From JADKIH01 sp043747595 (GTDB taxonomy: Bacteria > Bacteroidota > Bacteroidia > AKYH767-A > 2013-40CM-41-45), in NCBI GenBank assembly GCA_043747595.1, contig JAYTOX010000054.1:6467-70466 (forward strand): DNA of 64,000 nucleotides, given 5' to 3'. This document shows, piece after piece, positions 18,418 to 28,082 of this stretch (position 1 is its first letter; every line of letters starts with the position of its first letter). The position numbers and the translations under genes are program-made. The notes beneath the pieces were generated by a model. The model was not told the origin of the DNA, searched no databases, and saw only the letters and a list, made by a program, of their open reading frames with translations.

Positions 18418-19491
18418 ATGTTAATAGACAAACTAGAATTAATTAAAATACGATTTGAAGATGTTGAAAGAGAAATAAGTTCTCCGGAGGCAACAGCAGA
18501 TATGAAACGATTTGCACAATTGAACAGAGAGTACAAAGAATTGCAAGTTATCGTAGAGCGATTGAATGTATATAAAAACATCAATAGCAATTTAGAGTTG
18601 GCAAAACAAGTTGTTTCTACAGAGAAAGATGAAGAATTTCGTGAGTTAGCAAAAGCTGAAGTCGATGAACTTTCCATACAAAATGAAAAATTAGAAGAAG
18701 AGATAAAATTGTTGCTTCTACCTTCCGATCCTGAAGATCAGCGTAACGCAATTATGGAAATTCGTGCCGGAACAGGTGGCGATGAAGCATCATTGTTTGC
18801 AGGAGAAATGTATAGAATGTACTCTAAGTTTTGTGAGCGTAAAGGATTAAAAACAGAGTTAGTCGATTTTACAGATGGAACATCGGGTGGTTTCAAAGAA
18901 ATTATTTTTAATGTGAATGGACCGGGTGCGTATGGAATTATGAAATACGAAAGTGGCGTTCATCGCGTTCAACGAGTACCGCAAACTGAAACACAAGGAA
19001 GAGTACATACATCTGCAGCCACTGTTGCAGTTTTACCTGAAGCAGATGAATTTGATGTTGATATCAAAACGAATGATATACGTAAGGATTTGTTTTGTTC
19101 GAGTGGTCCGGGAGGACAATCGGTGAATACTACTTATTCAGCAGTTCGATTGACACACATACCATCAGGAATAGTAGCACAATGTCAGGATCAGAAATCG
19201 CAGATTAAAAATTATGAAAAAGCATTAGCAGTTTTACGATCGAGAATTTACGAAGTGGAGTATAACAAGATGATGGAAATACGAGCGAAAAAAAGGAAGA
19301 CAATGGTTTCTAGTGGCGATAGATCAGCAAAAATCAGAACCTATAATTTCCCTCAAAGTAGAATTACCGACCATAGAATTGGCTTGACCATGTATAATCT
19401 ACAAACCTTTATGGATGGCGATATAGAAGAAATGATAAGTGCATTACAAGTAGCAGAGAATGCAGAACGATTAAAAGAAGGAATGATTTAA
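18418..19491 (+). CDS. prfA: Peptide chain release factor 1
   Basis: Releases the peptide at UAA and UAG codons. The 357 residues match RF1. The GGQ motif that reaches the peptidyl transferase centre is in SSGPGGQSVNTTYSAVRL near residue 225. The RF1 codon-recognition region follows the pattern HTSAATVAVLPE near 195. The C-terminal DHRIGLTMYNLQTFMDGD is also typical. It lies between purM and the E1 gene on the same strand. Confidence 0.97.
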   Translation: MLIDKLELIKIRFEDVEREISSPEATADMKRFAQLNREYKELQVIVERLNVYKNINSNLELAKQVVSTEKDEEFRELAKAEVDELSIQNEKLEEEIKLLLLPSDPEDQRNAIMEIRAGTGGDEASLFAGEMYRMYSKFCERKGLKTELVDFTDGTSGGFKEIIFNVNGPGAYGIMKYESGVHRVQRVPQTETQGRVHTSAATVAVLPEADEFDVDIKTNDIRKDLFCSSGPGGQSVNTTYSAVRLTHIPSGIVAQCQDQKSQIKNYEKALAVLRSRIYEVEYNKMMEIRAKKRKTMVSSGDRSAKIRTYNFPQSRITDHRIGLTMYNLQTFMDGDIEEMISALQVAENAERLKEGMI

Positions 19492-19535
19492 ACAGTTCTT
19501 GCATTCATTTTACCTATTACATCAAAGAAAAAAGT

Positions 19536-21608
19536 ATGCTTACAGCAACTTCTAAAAAAATTCAGTCGACAATCGACAAAGGAATCCTTAGAGACGCATT
19601 TGAATTAATGTGTACTGCACGTTCTATGTCAGATCTTTTTGAAGCTAAGTCACAGATCACACAGAAATATGTTCATGCAACTTCAAGAGGCCATGAAGCG
19701 ATTCAAATAGCCCTTGGAATGCAGCTAAAACCATACGACTATCTGTCTGCCTACTATCGCGATGATAGTATTTTACTCAGCATAGGAATGCAGCCGTATG
19801 AATTGATGCTTCAACTTTTGGCAAAAAGAGACGATCCATTTTCAGGAGGAAGAACTTATTATTGCCACCCAAGTTTAAACAGAAACGACAAACCAAAAAT
19901 TCCACATCAGTCATCAGCAACAGGAATGCAAGCGATACCTGCAACAGGAATAGCGATGGGAATTCAGTATAAAGAAAAAATTGGCATTGCAGAAGGAGAC
20001 GATAAAGGAATTGTTGTTTGTTCGCTAGGCGATGGATCAATAACAGAAGGAGAAGTAGCAGAAGCATTTCAAATGGCAGTGTTGAAAAAGATGCCAATAC
20101 TTTATTTGGTTCAAGACAATGAATGGGATATTTCTGCACATGCAAAAGAAGTGAGAGCGATGGATGCGCCTGAATATGCGAAAGGCTTTCCCGGATTGGA
20201 AGTACGATCGATTGATGGCACAGATTTTAAAAAGAGTTATGAGACCATTCAAGAAGTTATAGAACTGATCAGAACCGAGCGTCGTCCTTTTTTAGTACAT
20301 GCAAAAGTTCCACTCTTAGGACATCATACAAGTGGTGTACGGAGAGAATGGTATAGACATGATTTAGAAGAGCATCAAAAGCGAGATCCTTTTCCTCGAT
20401 TTAAAAAAGAGTTGATGGATGAAGGATTTGATAAAACCATGCTCGATGAAATTCTAACCAATGCCGCAATAAGAGTGAATGATGATTTCGAGCGAGCATT
20501 AAAAGCAGAAGACCCACGACCGGAAGATTTATTTACGTTTGATTATGCACCAACGCCGATTACAGAAGAAAAAGGAGAGCGAGAACCGGCAGGGAAAGAA
20601 AAAACATTAATGGTAGACTGTGCATTATTTGCAGTACAAGAATTAATGACGAAGCATAAAGAGTGTTTATTATATGGGCAAGATGTAGGTGGAAGATTAG
20701 GAGGCGTGTTTCGCGAAGCTGCAACATTAGCGCAAAAGTTTGGCGACGACAGAGTATTCAATACACCGATTCAAGAAGCATTTATTATTGGGAGCACCGT
20801 AGGAATGAGTGCGGCAGGCTTAAAACCGATAGTAGAAGTTCAATTCGCAGATTACATTTGGCCAGGATTAAATCAACTATTTACAGAAGCTAGCAGGAGT
20901 TATTATTTGAGTAATGGAAAGTGGCCTGTTAATTCGATCATACGCGTTCCAATAGGAGCGTATGGCAGTGGAGGCCCATACCATTCGTCGAGTATTGAAA
21001 GTGTACTTACAAATATTAGAGGTATCAAGATAGCGTATCCATCGAATGGTGCAGACTTGAAGGGTCTTATTAAGTCAGCTTATTACGATCCCAATCCGTG
21101 TGTTATATTAGAACATAAAGGATTGTATTGGTCAAAAATAAAAGGAACAGAAGAGGCAAAAACAATTGAACCTTCAGAAGATTATGTGATACCATTTGGA
21201 AAGGCGAGAACAATTTTAAATGCCGAACCCGGGAACGAAACAACGCTAGCCGTTATTACCTATGGCATGGGCGTGTATTGGGCAAAGGCTGCTGCAAAAA
21301 AATTCGCAAATAGAATAGAGATTTTAGATTTACGAACATTGATGCCACTCGATGAAAATGCAATTTTACAAGCGGTGAAAAAGCATGGTCGTTGTTTGGT
21401 AGTTACAGAAGAGCCGGTAAATAATTCATTTGCTCAATCGATTGCGGGGATGATCTCAGAGAAATGTTTTGAAAGTTTAGATGCACCGGTAAAAGTTATC
21501 GGTTCGGAAAACTTACCGGCAATTCCTCTAAATTCAATTTTAGAATTTACTATGATTCCAAATGCAGATAAGGTAGAGTTGGCCTTGCAGGAATTATTAA
21601 ACTACTGA
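19536..21608 (+). CDS. Fused E1 alpha-beta 2-oxoacid dehydrogenase
   Basis: The protein has 690 residues. An E1-alpha part (about 1-330) carries the thiamine diphosphate motif GDGSITEGEVAEAFQMAVL near 165-183, which ends in a variant NEWDIS. An E1-beta part (about 355-690) carries LYGQDVGGRLGGVFREA, NTPIQEAFIIGSTVGMSAAG and LDLRTLMPLDE. Fused E1 chains of this kind are usual in Bacteroidota and are mostly annotated as branched-chain or general 2-oxoacid dehydrogenases. The substrate cannot be read from the sequence. It is distinct from pdhB at 7336. E2 and E3 are not in the window. Confidence 0.88.
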   Translation: MLTATSKKIQSTIDKGILRDAFELMCTARSMSDLFEAKSQITQKYVHATSRGHEAIQIALGMQLKPYDYLSAYYRDDSILLSIGMQPYELMLQLLAKRDDPFSGGRTYYCHPSLNRNDKPKIPHQSSATGMQAIPATGIAMGIQYKEKIGIAEGDDKGIVVCSLGDGSITEGEVAEAFQMAVLKKMPILYLVQDNEWDISAHAKEVRAMDAPEYAKGFPGLEVRSIDGTDFKKSYETIQEVIELIRTERRPFLVHAKVPLLGHHTSGVRREWYRHDLEEHQKRDPFPRFKKELMDEGFDKTMLDEILTNAAIRVNDDFERALKAEDPRPEDLFTFDYAPTPITEEKGEREPAGKEKTLMVDCALFAVQELMTKHKECLLYGQDVGGRLGGVFREAATLAQKFGDDRVFNTPIQEAFIIGSTVGMSAAGLKPIVEVQFADYIWPGLNQLFTEASRSYYLSNGKWPVNSIIRVPIGAYGSGGPYHSSSIESVLTNIRGIKIAYPSNGADLKGLIKSAYYDPNPCVILEHKGLYWSKIKGTEEAKTIEPSEDYVIPFGKARTILNAEPGNETTLAVITYGMGVYWAKAAAKKFANRIEILDLRTLMPLDENAILQAVKKHGRCLVVTEEPVNNSFAQSIAGMISEKCFESLDAPVKVIGSENLPAIPLNSILEFTMIPNADKVELALQELLNY

Positions 21609-21696
21609 CTACAAGACTTTGTTAGAATTTGTAAAACATGATGAATTGTAATCAGATGTAAATTGAAAAATGAATTGAAAAAAAACTGACATTTTT

Positions 21697-22482
21697 TCAT
21701 CTTTTGTTGTATGACATTCCTTGCAATTTCAATGATGTAGAAATTAATGTCTCGCTTTCAGACAACAATCGTTCACCAACGGGATCTAATAAATGTCGTT
21801 CGTTGATTCGAGGATTTTTAATTTTATTTGAAATAGGATACGCATTCATTTCATCGGAGGGAAAAGGTTCTAAGAGAGAAGTGACCTCATTTAGATGTTC
21901 CGCTTTTAACCAACGATTTTCACTGCTACGAGATAAGATTACAGGAGAACGGTGGTGGCCGATCATTTGAATTAGCGGGTTAGCCACAGTCGTAATAATT
22001 GCAAATGAATTAGTGATTGCTCCACTAGTGGGGTCAGTCCATTTTTCCCAAATACCTGCAAAAGCAAAAGGTCTTTTTTGATCACGCAAATAAACGACAT
22101 AAGGTTTATCTAGCCCATCCTTTTGCGAACCTTCAATAAAAGCATCAGCAATCACCAAACATCGCTGGCTTCTTATTGGTCGTTTGAAAGATGGTTTTGA
22201 AATGATGCCTTTTCCTCCGGTATAGTTCGGATCGTTTTCTGGATTTCCATCGCCTTCAGAACGAGCATTGAATAAATACATTTTTTTCTTTGCCCAAAAT
22301 GGAGTTAGTCCAAATTGAAAAAACTGAACTTTGTTTGGTTCATCGTTGGTGATCACCGGCGCATAAGCACCGGGACCAAGGTTGAATGAAGGCAAAATGT
22401 TCAAGGGAAGTTCAGGCACAGAAACATTAAATCGTTTCTCTATCACTTCAACACTACTTACAACGACATATCGACCACACAT
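21697..22482 (-). CDS. SRAP-domain abasic-site protein (YedK/HMCES family)
   Basis: The protein has 261 residues starting MCGRYVV, so the catalytic Cys2 is exposed after Met removal, as the family requires. Other SRAP features: FNARSEG near residue 71, RCLVIADAFIEGS near 107, FAFAGIWEKWTDP near 138, and HHRSPVIL near 176, with the conserved His of the active site. SRAP proteins form a covalent bond with abasic sites in single-stranded DNA and protect them. It is the last gene of the minus-strand run, 6 bp after paaY, which is an unusual setting for a DNA-protection gene. Confidence 0.93.
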   Translation of the reverse strand: MCGRYVVVSSVEVIEKRFNVSVPELPLNILPSFNLGPGAYAPVITNDEPNKVQFFQFGLTPFWAKKKMYLFNARSEGDGNPENDPNYTGGKGIISKPSFKRPIRSQRCLVIADAFIEGSQKDGLDKPYVVYLRDQKRPFAFAGIWEKWTDPTSGAITNSFAIITTVANPLIQMIGHHRSPVILSRSSENRWLKAEHLNEVTSLLEPFPSDEMNAYPISNKIKNPRINERHLLDPVGERLLSESETLISTSLKLQGMSYNKR

Positions 22483-22488
22483 TTTAAA

Positions 22489-23082
22489 TTAATTTCTTTT
22501 CCACGTTTTATAAATGTCTTGTTGCTTTGGCAATTCGGCAGGCACTTCTCGTAAAGGCTCGCATGCTTTCAAAGAAGCATAAAGCTCAGAAGGTAAATCT
22601 TGATAAAGTTTTGTTCCTTTTCTTTTCCACTCAATCATTTCATCAGAAACATCTTTGATTATTTTCGCCGGATTCCCAACAACAATTTTTCGCTCAGGAA
22701 TTATCATACCATCAGGCACAAAACACAAAGCACCAATAATTGAATGATCGCCTATTATTACATTATCCATTACAACCGCATTCATTCCTACAAGTACGTT
22801 TTCTCCAATGGTTCCACCATGAATAATTGCACCATGACCAATATGAGCATCCTTTTTTAAAAGAACAGTTACACCGGGAAACATATGAATGGTACAATTC
22901 TCTTGCACATTACAACCATCGCTAATAATTATTTGTCCCCAATCGCCTCTAAGAGCAGCACCCGGACCGATGTAAACATTTTTCCCAATAATTACATTAC
23001 CTGTAACTGTTGCATTCGGATGAACGAATGACGATTGATGAACGACAGGTTTATAACCATTGAATTCAAAAATATTTGCCAT
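22489..23082 (-). CDS. paaY: PaaY-type hexapeptide-repeat thioesterase
   Basis: The protein has 197 residues. A left-handed beta-helix of hexapeptide repeats runs from about 15 to 150 (VHPNATVTGNVIIGKNVYIG, HIGHGAIIHGGTIGENVLVG), with gamma-carbonic-anhydrase-like metal histidines. The C-terminal helix region YASLKACEPLREV is the PaaY-specific extension. In E. coli PaaY is a thioesterase that helps remove dead-end CoA products of the phenylacetate route. It follows paaJ with a 9-bp gap, which supports the call over a generic gamma-carbonic anhydrase. Confidence 0.88.
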   Translation of the reverse strand: MANIFEFNGYKPVVHQSSFVHPNATVTGNVIIGKNVYIGPGAALRGDWGQIIISDGCNVQENCTIHMFPGVTVLLKKDAHIGHGAIIHGGTIGENVLVGMNAVVMDNVIIGDHSIIGALCFVPDGMIIPERKIVVGNPAKIIKDVSDEMIEWKRKGTKLYQDLPSELYASLKACEPLREVPAELPKQQDIYKTWKRN

Positions 23083-23091
23083 AATATAAAT

Positions 23092-24297
23092 TTAAACTTT
23101 TTCAATTATTACTGCATAACCCTGCCCTACTCCAATGCACATTGTAACGAGTGCATATTTTTTATTTTTTTCTTGTAATTCTATAGCAGCAGAGCCTAAG
23201 ATTCTGGCCCCTGTCATACCCAACGGATGACCTAAAGCAATTGCTCCGCCATTAGGATTAATTCTATTATCATCATCTTTCAATCCCCATGAACGAATTA
23301 CAGCAAGAGATTGTGAAGCGAATGCTTCATTCAATTCGATAATATCAATATCGTTGAAAGAAAGTTTGGCTCGTGCCAAGGCAATATTCGCTGCTTCAAC
23401 AGGACCAATTCCCATAATGCGAGGCTCTACTCCTACGACAGCCGACGAAATAATTTTAGCAAGAGGTTTTAGTTTGTATTTATCGATTGCTTCTTGTGAC
23501 GCCAATAGTAATGCTGCTGCACCATCATTTAAGCCGGCAGAATTTCCTGCGGTAACAGAACCATCTTTCCGAAAGGCCGGTTTTAATTTTGCCAAACCAT
23601 CGAGTGTAGTATCGGGTTTCATAAATTCGTCTTTAGCAAAACGAATTGCATCACCTTTTTTTTGAGGAATCTCTACAGAAATAATTTCTTTTTCAAAGCG
23701 ACCATTTGCTTGCGCATGTTTTGCTTTCTGTTGACTATTATAACTAAATTTATCTTGATCAGCTCTTGAAATATGATCGCGGTCGACTAAATTTTCTGCC
23801 GTATCTCCCATTGCTTCGATACCAAACATTTCTTTCATTTTCGGATTAGCAAATCGCCATCCAAAACTACTATCGAACATTTGTGCATCGCGACCATAAG
23901 GAGTAGATGTTTTGGAAATAATCCATGGCCCTCGTGTCATATTTTCAACGCCACCGGAAATTGCGAGTTCGGCATCACCAACCATAATACCGCGAGCAGC
24001 GGCGATGGTAGCAGACAGGCCGGAAGCACACAAACGATTCACCGTTTCTCCCGGAACATTGATAGGTAATCCGGCCATTAAAGAGGCCATCCGTGCAACA
24101 TTCCGATTATCTTCTCCGGCTTGATTAGCGCATCCAAGAATAACATCTTCTGTTTTTGAAAAATCGACCGAAGGATTTCGTTTAATTAATTCTTTCAATA
24201 CGATTACAGCAAGATCATCGGTTCTAACCGCTGCAAGCGTACCACCAAAACTACCAATAGGAGTTCTAATATAATCTACTATAAAGACTTCTTTCAT
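23092..24297 (-). CDS. paaJ: 3-oxoadipyl-CoA thiolase
   Basis: The protein has 401 residues, the size of PaaJ/PcaF. Catalytic cysteine in VNRLCASGLSATIAAARG near residue 90, the segment GGVENMTRGPW near 135 typical of PaaJ/PcaF, and HPLGMTGAR near 355 with the CIGVGQGYAV loop near 386. It splits 3-oxoadipyl-CoA to succinyl-CoA and acetyl-CoA, and in the Paa route also handles the C8 intermediate. It lies between paaI (9-bp gap) and paaY (9-bp gap). Confidence 0.93.
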   Translation of the reverse strand: MKEVFIVDYIRTPIGSFGGTLAAVRTDDLAVIVLKELIKRNPSVDFSKTEDVILGCANQAGEDNRNVARMASLMAGLPINVPGETVNRLCASGLSATIAAARGIMVGDAELAISGGVENMTRGPWIISKTSTPYGRDAQMFDSSFGWRFANPKMKEMFGIEAMGDTAENLVDRDHISRADQDKFSYNSQQKAKHAQANGRFEKEIISVEIPQKKGDAIRFAKDEFMKPDTTLDGLAKLKPAFRKDGSVTAGNSAGLNDGAAALLLASQEAIDKYKLKPLAKIISSAVVGVEPRIMGIGPVEAANIALARAKLSFNDIDIIELNEAFASQSLAVIRSWGLKDDDNRINPNGGAIALGHPLGMTGARILGSAAIELQEKNKKYALVTMCIGVGQGYAVIIEKV

Positions 24298-24306
24298 AAT
24301 TAAATT

Positions 24307-24729
24307 TTATAACTCCCAATTTTTAGGAGTTCTGTAAACAGTTCCTTTGAACAAAGCAACTGTTTCTTGATTTTGATTAATAATTTTGACTTCATATATA
24401 CCAATTTTATCCGTCAAGGAAAGTTCTTCAGCTGATGCAGTAATAACATCACCTTCTTTCAAAGATTTGGTATGAGAAATACTTGTTTCAATAGAAACAG
24501 CCATTCGTCCGTGAGAGTTAGACGCAAAAGCCAATGCACTATCGGCAAGAGAATAAGTTATACCACCATGAGCAATCCCAAATCCATTAAGCATTTCTTT
24601 TTTTACAGACATTCGCAGAATGCATTTTCCCGATTCGACTAAAATTTTTTCGATGCCAAGCCATTGACTAAACCAATCGGCTTCGAACATTTTATCAACT
24701 ACTTTTTCTGCAATTGTATTTTCAGCCAT
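24307..24729 (-). CDS. paaI: PaaI hotdog thioesterase
   Basis: The protein has 140 residues and a single hotdog fold. The active-site segment GIAHGGITYSLADSALAFAS lies near residues 51-70 and includes the conserved Asp. PaaI hydrolyses (hydroxy)phenylacetyl-CoA and stalled ring-hydroxylated thioesters, freeing CoA. The start codon lies 3 bp after the HerA-like gene, so the two are very likely translated from one transcript. Confidence 0.92.
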   Translation of the reverse strand: MAENTIAEKVVDKMFEADWFSQWLGIEKILVESGKCILRMSVKKEMLNGFGIAHGGITYSLADSALAFASNSHGRMAVSIETSISHTKSLKEGDVITASAEELSLTDKIGIYEVKIINQNQETVALFKGTVYRTPKNWEL

Positions 24730-24732
24730 TGA

Positions 24733-26247
24733 CTATCTTTTTTTAGTTCCGAAGAGCATTCCTAGAAGGCCACGAGTAACTAATCCTGCCACCTGTTTAA
24801 CGATAGGATTTTTAGAAACAGCAGCAATAGTTCCTGCGATATTCATTCCTGAATCTTTATCATCTTGAACTACCGTTTTTGGAACTTCCTTTCCGTTGTT
24901 ATTCTCAGGTTGCATTTTGTTGGTCAACATTTCATAGGCACTTGTTCTATCAATTACTTGATTGTAAGAAGCAGCGATCGAAGAAGAATTAACAATCTGG
25001 TCTTGTTCTTCAGAAGTTAAAATATCCATTCTAGTAGTTGGAGGAGAAAGTAGAACGTGAACTAAAGGGGCAGGAATACCTTTTTCATTTAATACAGAAA
25101 TCATAGCCTCACCTATTCCCATTTCAGTCATAAGTAATTCCGTTTTATAAAATTCTGTCTCCGGATAATTCTGAGCAACTAGTTTAATATCCTTTCTATC
25201 GTTGGCAGTAACTGCGCGCATCGCATGTTGAATTTTTGATCCTAACTGCCCGAGAACAGATTCAGGGATATCGGAAGGTACTTGAGTACAAAAATAAATT
25301 CCAACACCTTTCGATCTGATCAATTTTATTACTTGCTCTAGCTGATCCATTAATGCTTTCGTTGCATCTTTAAAAACAAGATGTGCTTCATCAATAAAAA
25401 TGGCAAGCTTTGGAGCAGCTTTATCGCCCATTTCAGGAAAAGTTTTGTAAATTTCTGCAAGAAGACACAGCATAAAAGTCGAAAACAATTTAGGTTTATC
25501 CTGAATATCACACAAACGAATCACACTTAAAAAACCATGACCATTAGCATCTTTTCGTAGTAGATCATTTACTTCAAATGATTTTTCGCCGAAGAAAACA
25601 TCACCGCCTTGCTGTTCTACTTCTAAAAGCTTACGCATAATTACACCTGAGGTTGCAGAAGTAATTGCACCGTATTCTTTGATTTGATCTTTACCTTCGT
25701 TAGTTAAGTATCGTAAAGCTTCACGAAAATCTCTTATATCCAATAATGGCATCTGATGATCGTCACAAAATTTAAAAATGATTGTAACAGCGCCTTGCTG
25801 ATTATCATTCAGCTCAAGAATCTTAGATAATAAAAGGGGACCAAATTCCGAAACAGTAGCTCTGAGTCGTAAACCTTTCTCTTTTGAAATAGACATTAAT
25901 TCGACAGGCATTTGAGAAGGCTTCCAATCAATACCAATTTTTCCAGCTCGCTCAGTAATTTTAGGATTCTCAGTTCCAGGCCTCGCGATACCGCTTAAGT
26001 CGCCTTTTATATCCATTAGCAAAACACCAATACCTTTTTGCGAAAGAGACTCCGCCAAAACTTGAATAGTTTTTGTTTTACCGGTACCCGTTGCCCCTGC
26101 AATGAGGCCATGTCGACTTACCATGTTCAATGGTAATTTAACAAGTGTTTTTTCAACAGCAGCTTTGTCTAACATTGCAGTTCCAAGAATAATTGAATCG
26201 CCTTGAAAAGCAAACGCCGAATCGATAGTTGTTTTAAAATCAGACAT
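24733..26247 (-). CDS. HerA-like DUF853 ATPase inside the paa operon
   Basis: The protein has 504 residues. Walker A is GATGTGKTKTI near residue 51, and Walker B is LAIFIDEAHLVF near 282. Further core elements are LLMDIKGDLSGIARPG near 76-91 and IYFCTQVPSDIPESVLGQLG near 319-338. The sequence matches the DUF853/HerA-like P-loop ATPase family (E. coli YjgR). HerA relatives translocate DNA, but the function of this branch is not established. It sits between paaH (49-bp gap) and paaI (3-bp gap), where a DNA-translocase-like protein is not expected. Confidence 0.88.
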   Translation of the reverse strand: MSDFKTTIDSAFAFQGDSIILGTAMLDKAAVEKTLVKLPLNMVSRHGLIAGATGTGKTKTIQVLAESLSQKGIGVLLMDIKGDLSGIARPGTENPKITERAGKIGIDWKPSQMPVELMSISKEKGLRLRATVSEFGPLLLSKILELNDNQQGAVTIIFKFCDDHQMPLLDIRDFREALRYLTNEGKDQIKEYGAITSATSGVIMRKLLEVEQQGGDVFFGEKSFEVNDLLRKDANGHGFLSVIRLCDIQDKPKLFSTFMLCLLAEIYKTFPEMGDKAAPKLAIFIDEAHLVFKDATKALMDQLEQVIKLIRSKGVGIYFCTQVPSDIPESVLGQLGSKIQHAMRAVTANDRKDIKLVAQNYPETEFYKTELLMTEMGIGEAMISVLNEKGIPAPLVHVLLSPPTTRMDILTSEEQDQIVNSSSIAASYNQVIDRTSAYEMLTNKMQPENNNGKEVPKTVVQDDKDSGMNIAGTIAAVSKNPIVKQVAGLVTRGLLGMLFGTKKR

Positions 26248-26296
26248 AATTTTTATTTAATACTTTTTATAAAGTTACTTGGATTGAATTGAATTA

Positions 26297-27496
26297 TCAA
26301 GAATAAAATTTCATGTTTTCAGTTGCCATTTTCTTAAGAAGAGGAGACGGTCTATAACGTTCTTCTCCATAAAAATCTTTCAATGTAGTTAATGTAGTGA
26401 GAATTTTTTTAGCTCCAATTTCATCACACCATTTGAGTAATCCTTTCGGATAATTAACACCTTTGAGCATGGCAGTATCAAGATCGTCGCGGTTAGCCAC
26501 ATTCAAATATAATGTATCAATTGCTTCGTTGATGAGCATTGAAATAACACGCATAAAAATTTTCTCAGCAAGAATATTATCTTTCATAGGTTCAGGAACC
26601 GGTTGAGATAAAGCGTAGTTATAGTAACCAATTCCCGACTTCTTCCCAAATCGTTTTGCTTCGAACAATCGTTTTTGGGTTAGCGACGGTTTAAATTTAG
26701 GGTCATAAAAAAATTGAGTCCAAACCGTTTCTGTCACTGTATAATTAATATCGTTCCCAATAAGATCCATTAATTCGAAAGGTCCCATTTTAAAACCACC
26801 CATTTCTTTCATTGCCCAATCGATTGTAGAAAATCCAATCGTTCCGTTAGGAGTTCCTTCCCACGATTCCTCATGTATTCGAATAGCTTCACCGTAAAAA
26901 GAACGAGCAACACGATTAACGATAAAGCCGGGAGTATCTTTTACAATAACAACCGACTTACCCCAATCGGTAATAAGTTGTTTGAGTGAAGTTGCTAAAT
27001 TTTCATGAGTAGATATTGCCGGAATGATTTCAACGAGCGGCATGAGAGGGGCAGGATTAAAAAAGTGAATTCCTATTACACGTTCCGGATGAATGCAAGC
27101 GGCAGCAATTGAAGTAACCGATAAAGAAGAAGTGTTGGTAGCAAGAACACAAATATCATTTACAATTTTTTCAAGCTGAGAAAAAACAGATTGTTTGATT
27201 TCTAATTTTTCAATGATGGCTTCAATTACCAACTCACACGAATGAAAATCGTTCATAGAAGTTGAAAAAGAAATTCGCTGTAAAAGTTGATCAGCCTGTT
27301 CACGAGTATACTTACCCTTTTCAGTCAGTTTATCGAAAAGCGATTTTAATGAGACTTCCGCCTTTCTCAAGACAGCAGAATCGACATCGAATAAAATGGT
27401 GGGATGACCAGCCGCAGCGGCAACTTGAGCAATACCGGAACCCATTGTTCCGGCTCCGATAATCCCTATTTTGGATGATTTTGAGAATTCTTTCAT
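26297..27496 (-). CDS. paaH: 3-hydroxyacyl-CoA dehydrogenase PaaH
   Basis: Oxidises 3-hydroxyadipyl-CoA with NAD in lower phenylacetate breakdown. N-terminal Rossmann motif GIIGAGTMGSGIAQVAAAAG near residues 12-31, catalytic His in GIHFFNPAPLMPLVEI near 142-157, and the helical 3HCDH domain with DTPGFIVNRVARSFYGEA near 194. A second C-terminal 3HCDH copy (about 315-395) contains MLKGVNYPKGLLKWCDE. At 399 residues it is shorter than E. coli PaaH (about 475). First gene of the minus-strand paa run; a weak TACTTTTA box lies at 27510-27517. Confidence 0.92.
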   Translation of the reverse strand: MKEFSKSSKIGIIGAGTMGSGIAQVAAAAGHPTILFDVDSAVLRKAEVSLKSLFDKLTEKGKYTREQADQLLQRISFSTSMNDFHSCELVIEAIIEKLEIKQSVFSQLEKIVNDICVLATNTSSLSVTSIAAACIHPERVIGIHFFNPAPLMPLVEIIPAISTHENLATSLKQLITDWGKSVVIVKDTPGFIVNRVARSFYGEAIRIHEESWEGTPNGTIGFSTIDWAMKEMGGFKMGPFELMDLIGNDINYTVTETVWTQFFYDPKFKPSLTQKRLFEAKRFGKKSGIGYYNYALSQPVPEPMKDNILAEKIFMRVISMLINEAIDTLYLNVANRDDLDTAMLKGVNYPKGLLKWCDEIGAKKILTTLTTLKDFYGEERYRPSPLLKKMATENMKFYS

Positions 27497-27627
27497 AGTA
27501 GATGAGGGGTAAAAGTAGTAATATTTTCAACTGTCATAAGAATAAATCTTCGGAGCTAATACTATAAATAAGTCATTTTCAACTATTTATATATTTCATT
27601 ATTTTGACAAAAAGTGATTCAATTTCC

Positions 27628-27657
27628 TTGGAATATTAGTGTGTTTATGTATATTTG
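27628..27657 (+). promoter_or_regulatory. Promoter of rpsT
   Basis: TTG at 27628-27630 and TATATTTG at 27650-27657 with 19-bp spacing form a full -33/-7 pair, 64 bp before the rpsT start. Confidence 0.7.
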
Positions 27658-27721
27658 CAACCCCTAAAAACACATAAGGGCGTCGTGAGAGCGGCAGATC
27701 ACTATAAAGAAAAATAATACA

Positions 27722-27976
27722 ATGGCAAATCATAAGTCGTCAAAAAAGAGAATCCGTAGCAACGAAGCGAAAAAAGATCGTAACCGTTACCAGGCTAAAA
27801 CACTTCGTAATGCAATCAAGAATTTCCGCGCTGTTACAGTAAAGAAAGACGCTTCAGAAGCTCTTCCTAAATTGACGTCAATGCTTGATAGATTAGCAAA
27901 GAAGAATGTTATTCATAAGAATAAGGCTTCTAACTTAAAATCAGAATTAGCTGTTCACATCAACCATTTAAAATAA
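27722..27976 (+). CDS. rpsT: 30S ribosomal protein S20
   Basis: The protein has 84 residues, begins MANHKSSKKRIRSNEAKKDR and is strongly basic and helical, as S20. It ends with KNKASNLKSELAVHINHL, the family C-terminal pattern. It binds 16S rRNA early in 30S assembly. It stands alone between its own promoter and a terminator. Confidence 0.97.
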   Translation: MANHKSSKKRIRSNEAKKDRNRYQAKTLRNAIKNFRAVTVKKDASEALPKLTSMLDRLAKKNVIHKNKASNLKSELAVHINHLK

Positions 27977-27992
27977 TCGGTTTTCAATAAAG

Positions 27993-28024
27993 AAAAAGGG
28001 TCTCATACAGGACCCTTTTTTTTT
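27993..28024 (+). terminator. Rho-independent terminator after rpsT
   Basis: AAAAAGGGTC (27993-28002) pairs with GACCCTTTTT (28011-28020), followed by T's to 28024. Confidence 0.9.
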
Positions 28025-28082
28025 GTATCATTTCTCCGCTTATAGTGATTGTAAGGAGAAAAAAGGATGCCGTACTTGTGGT

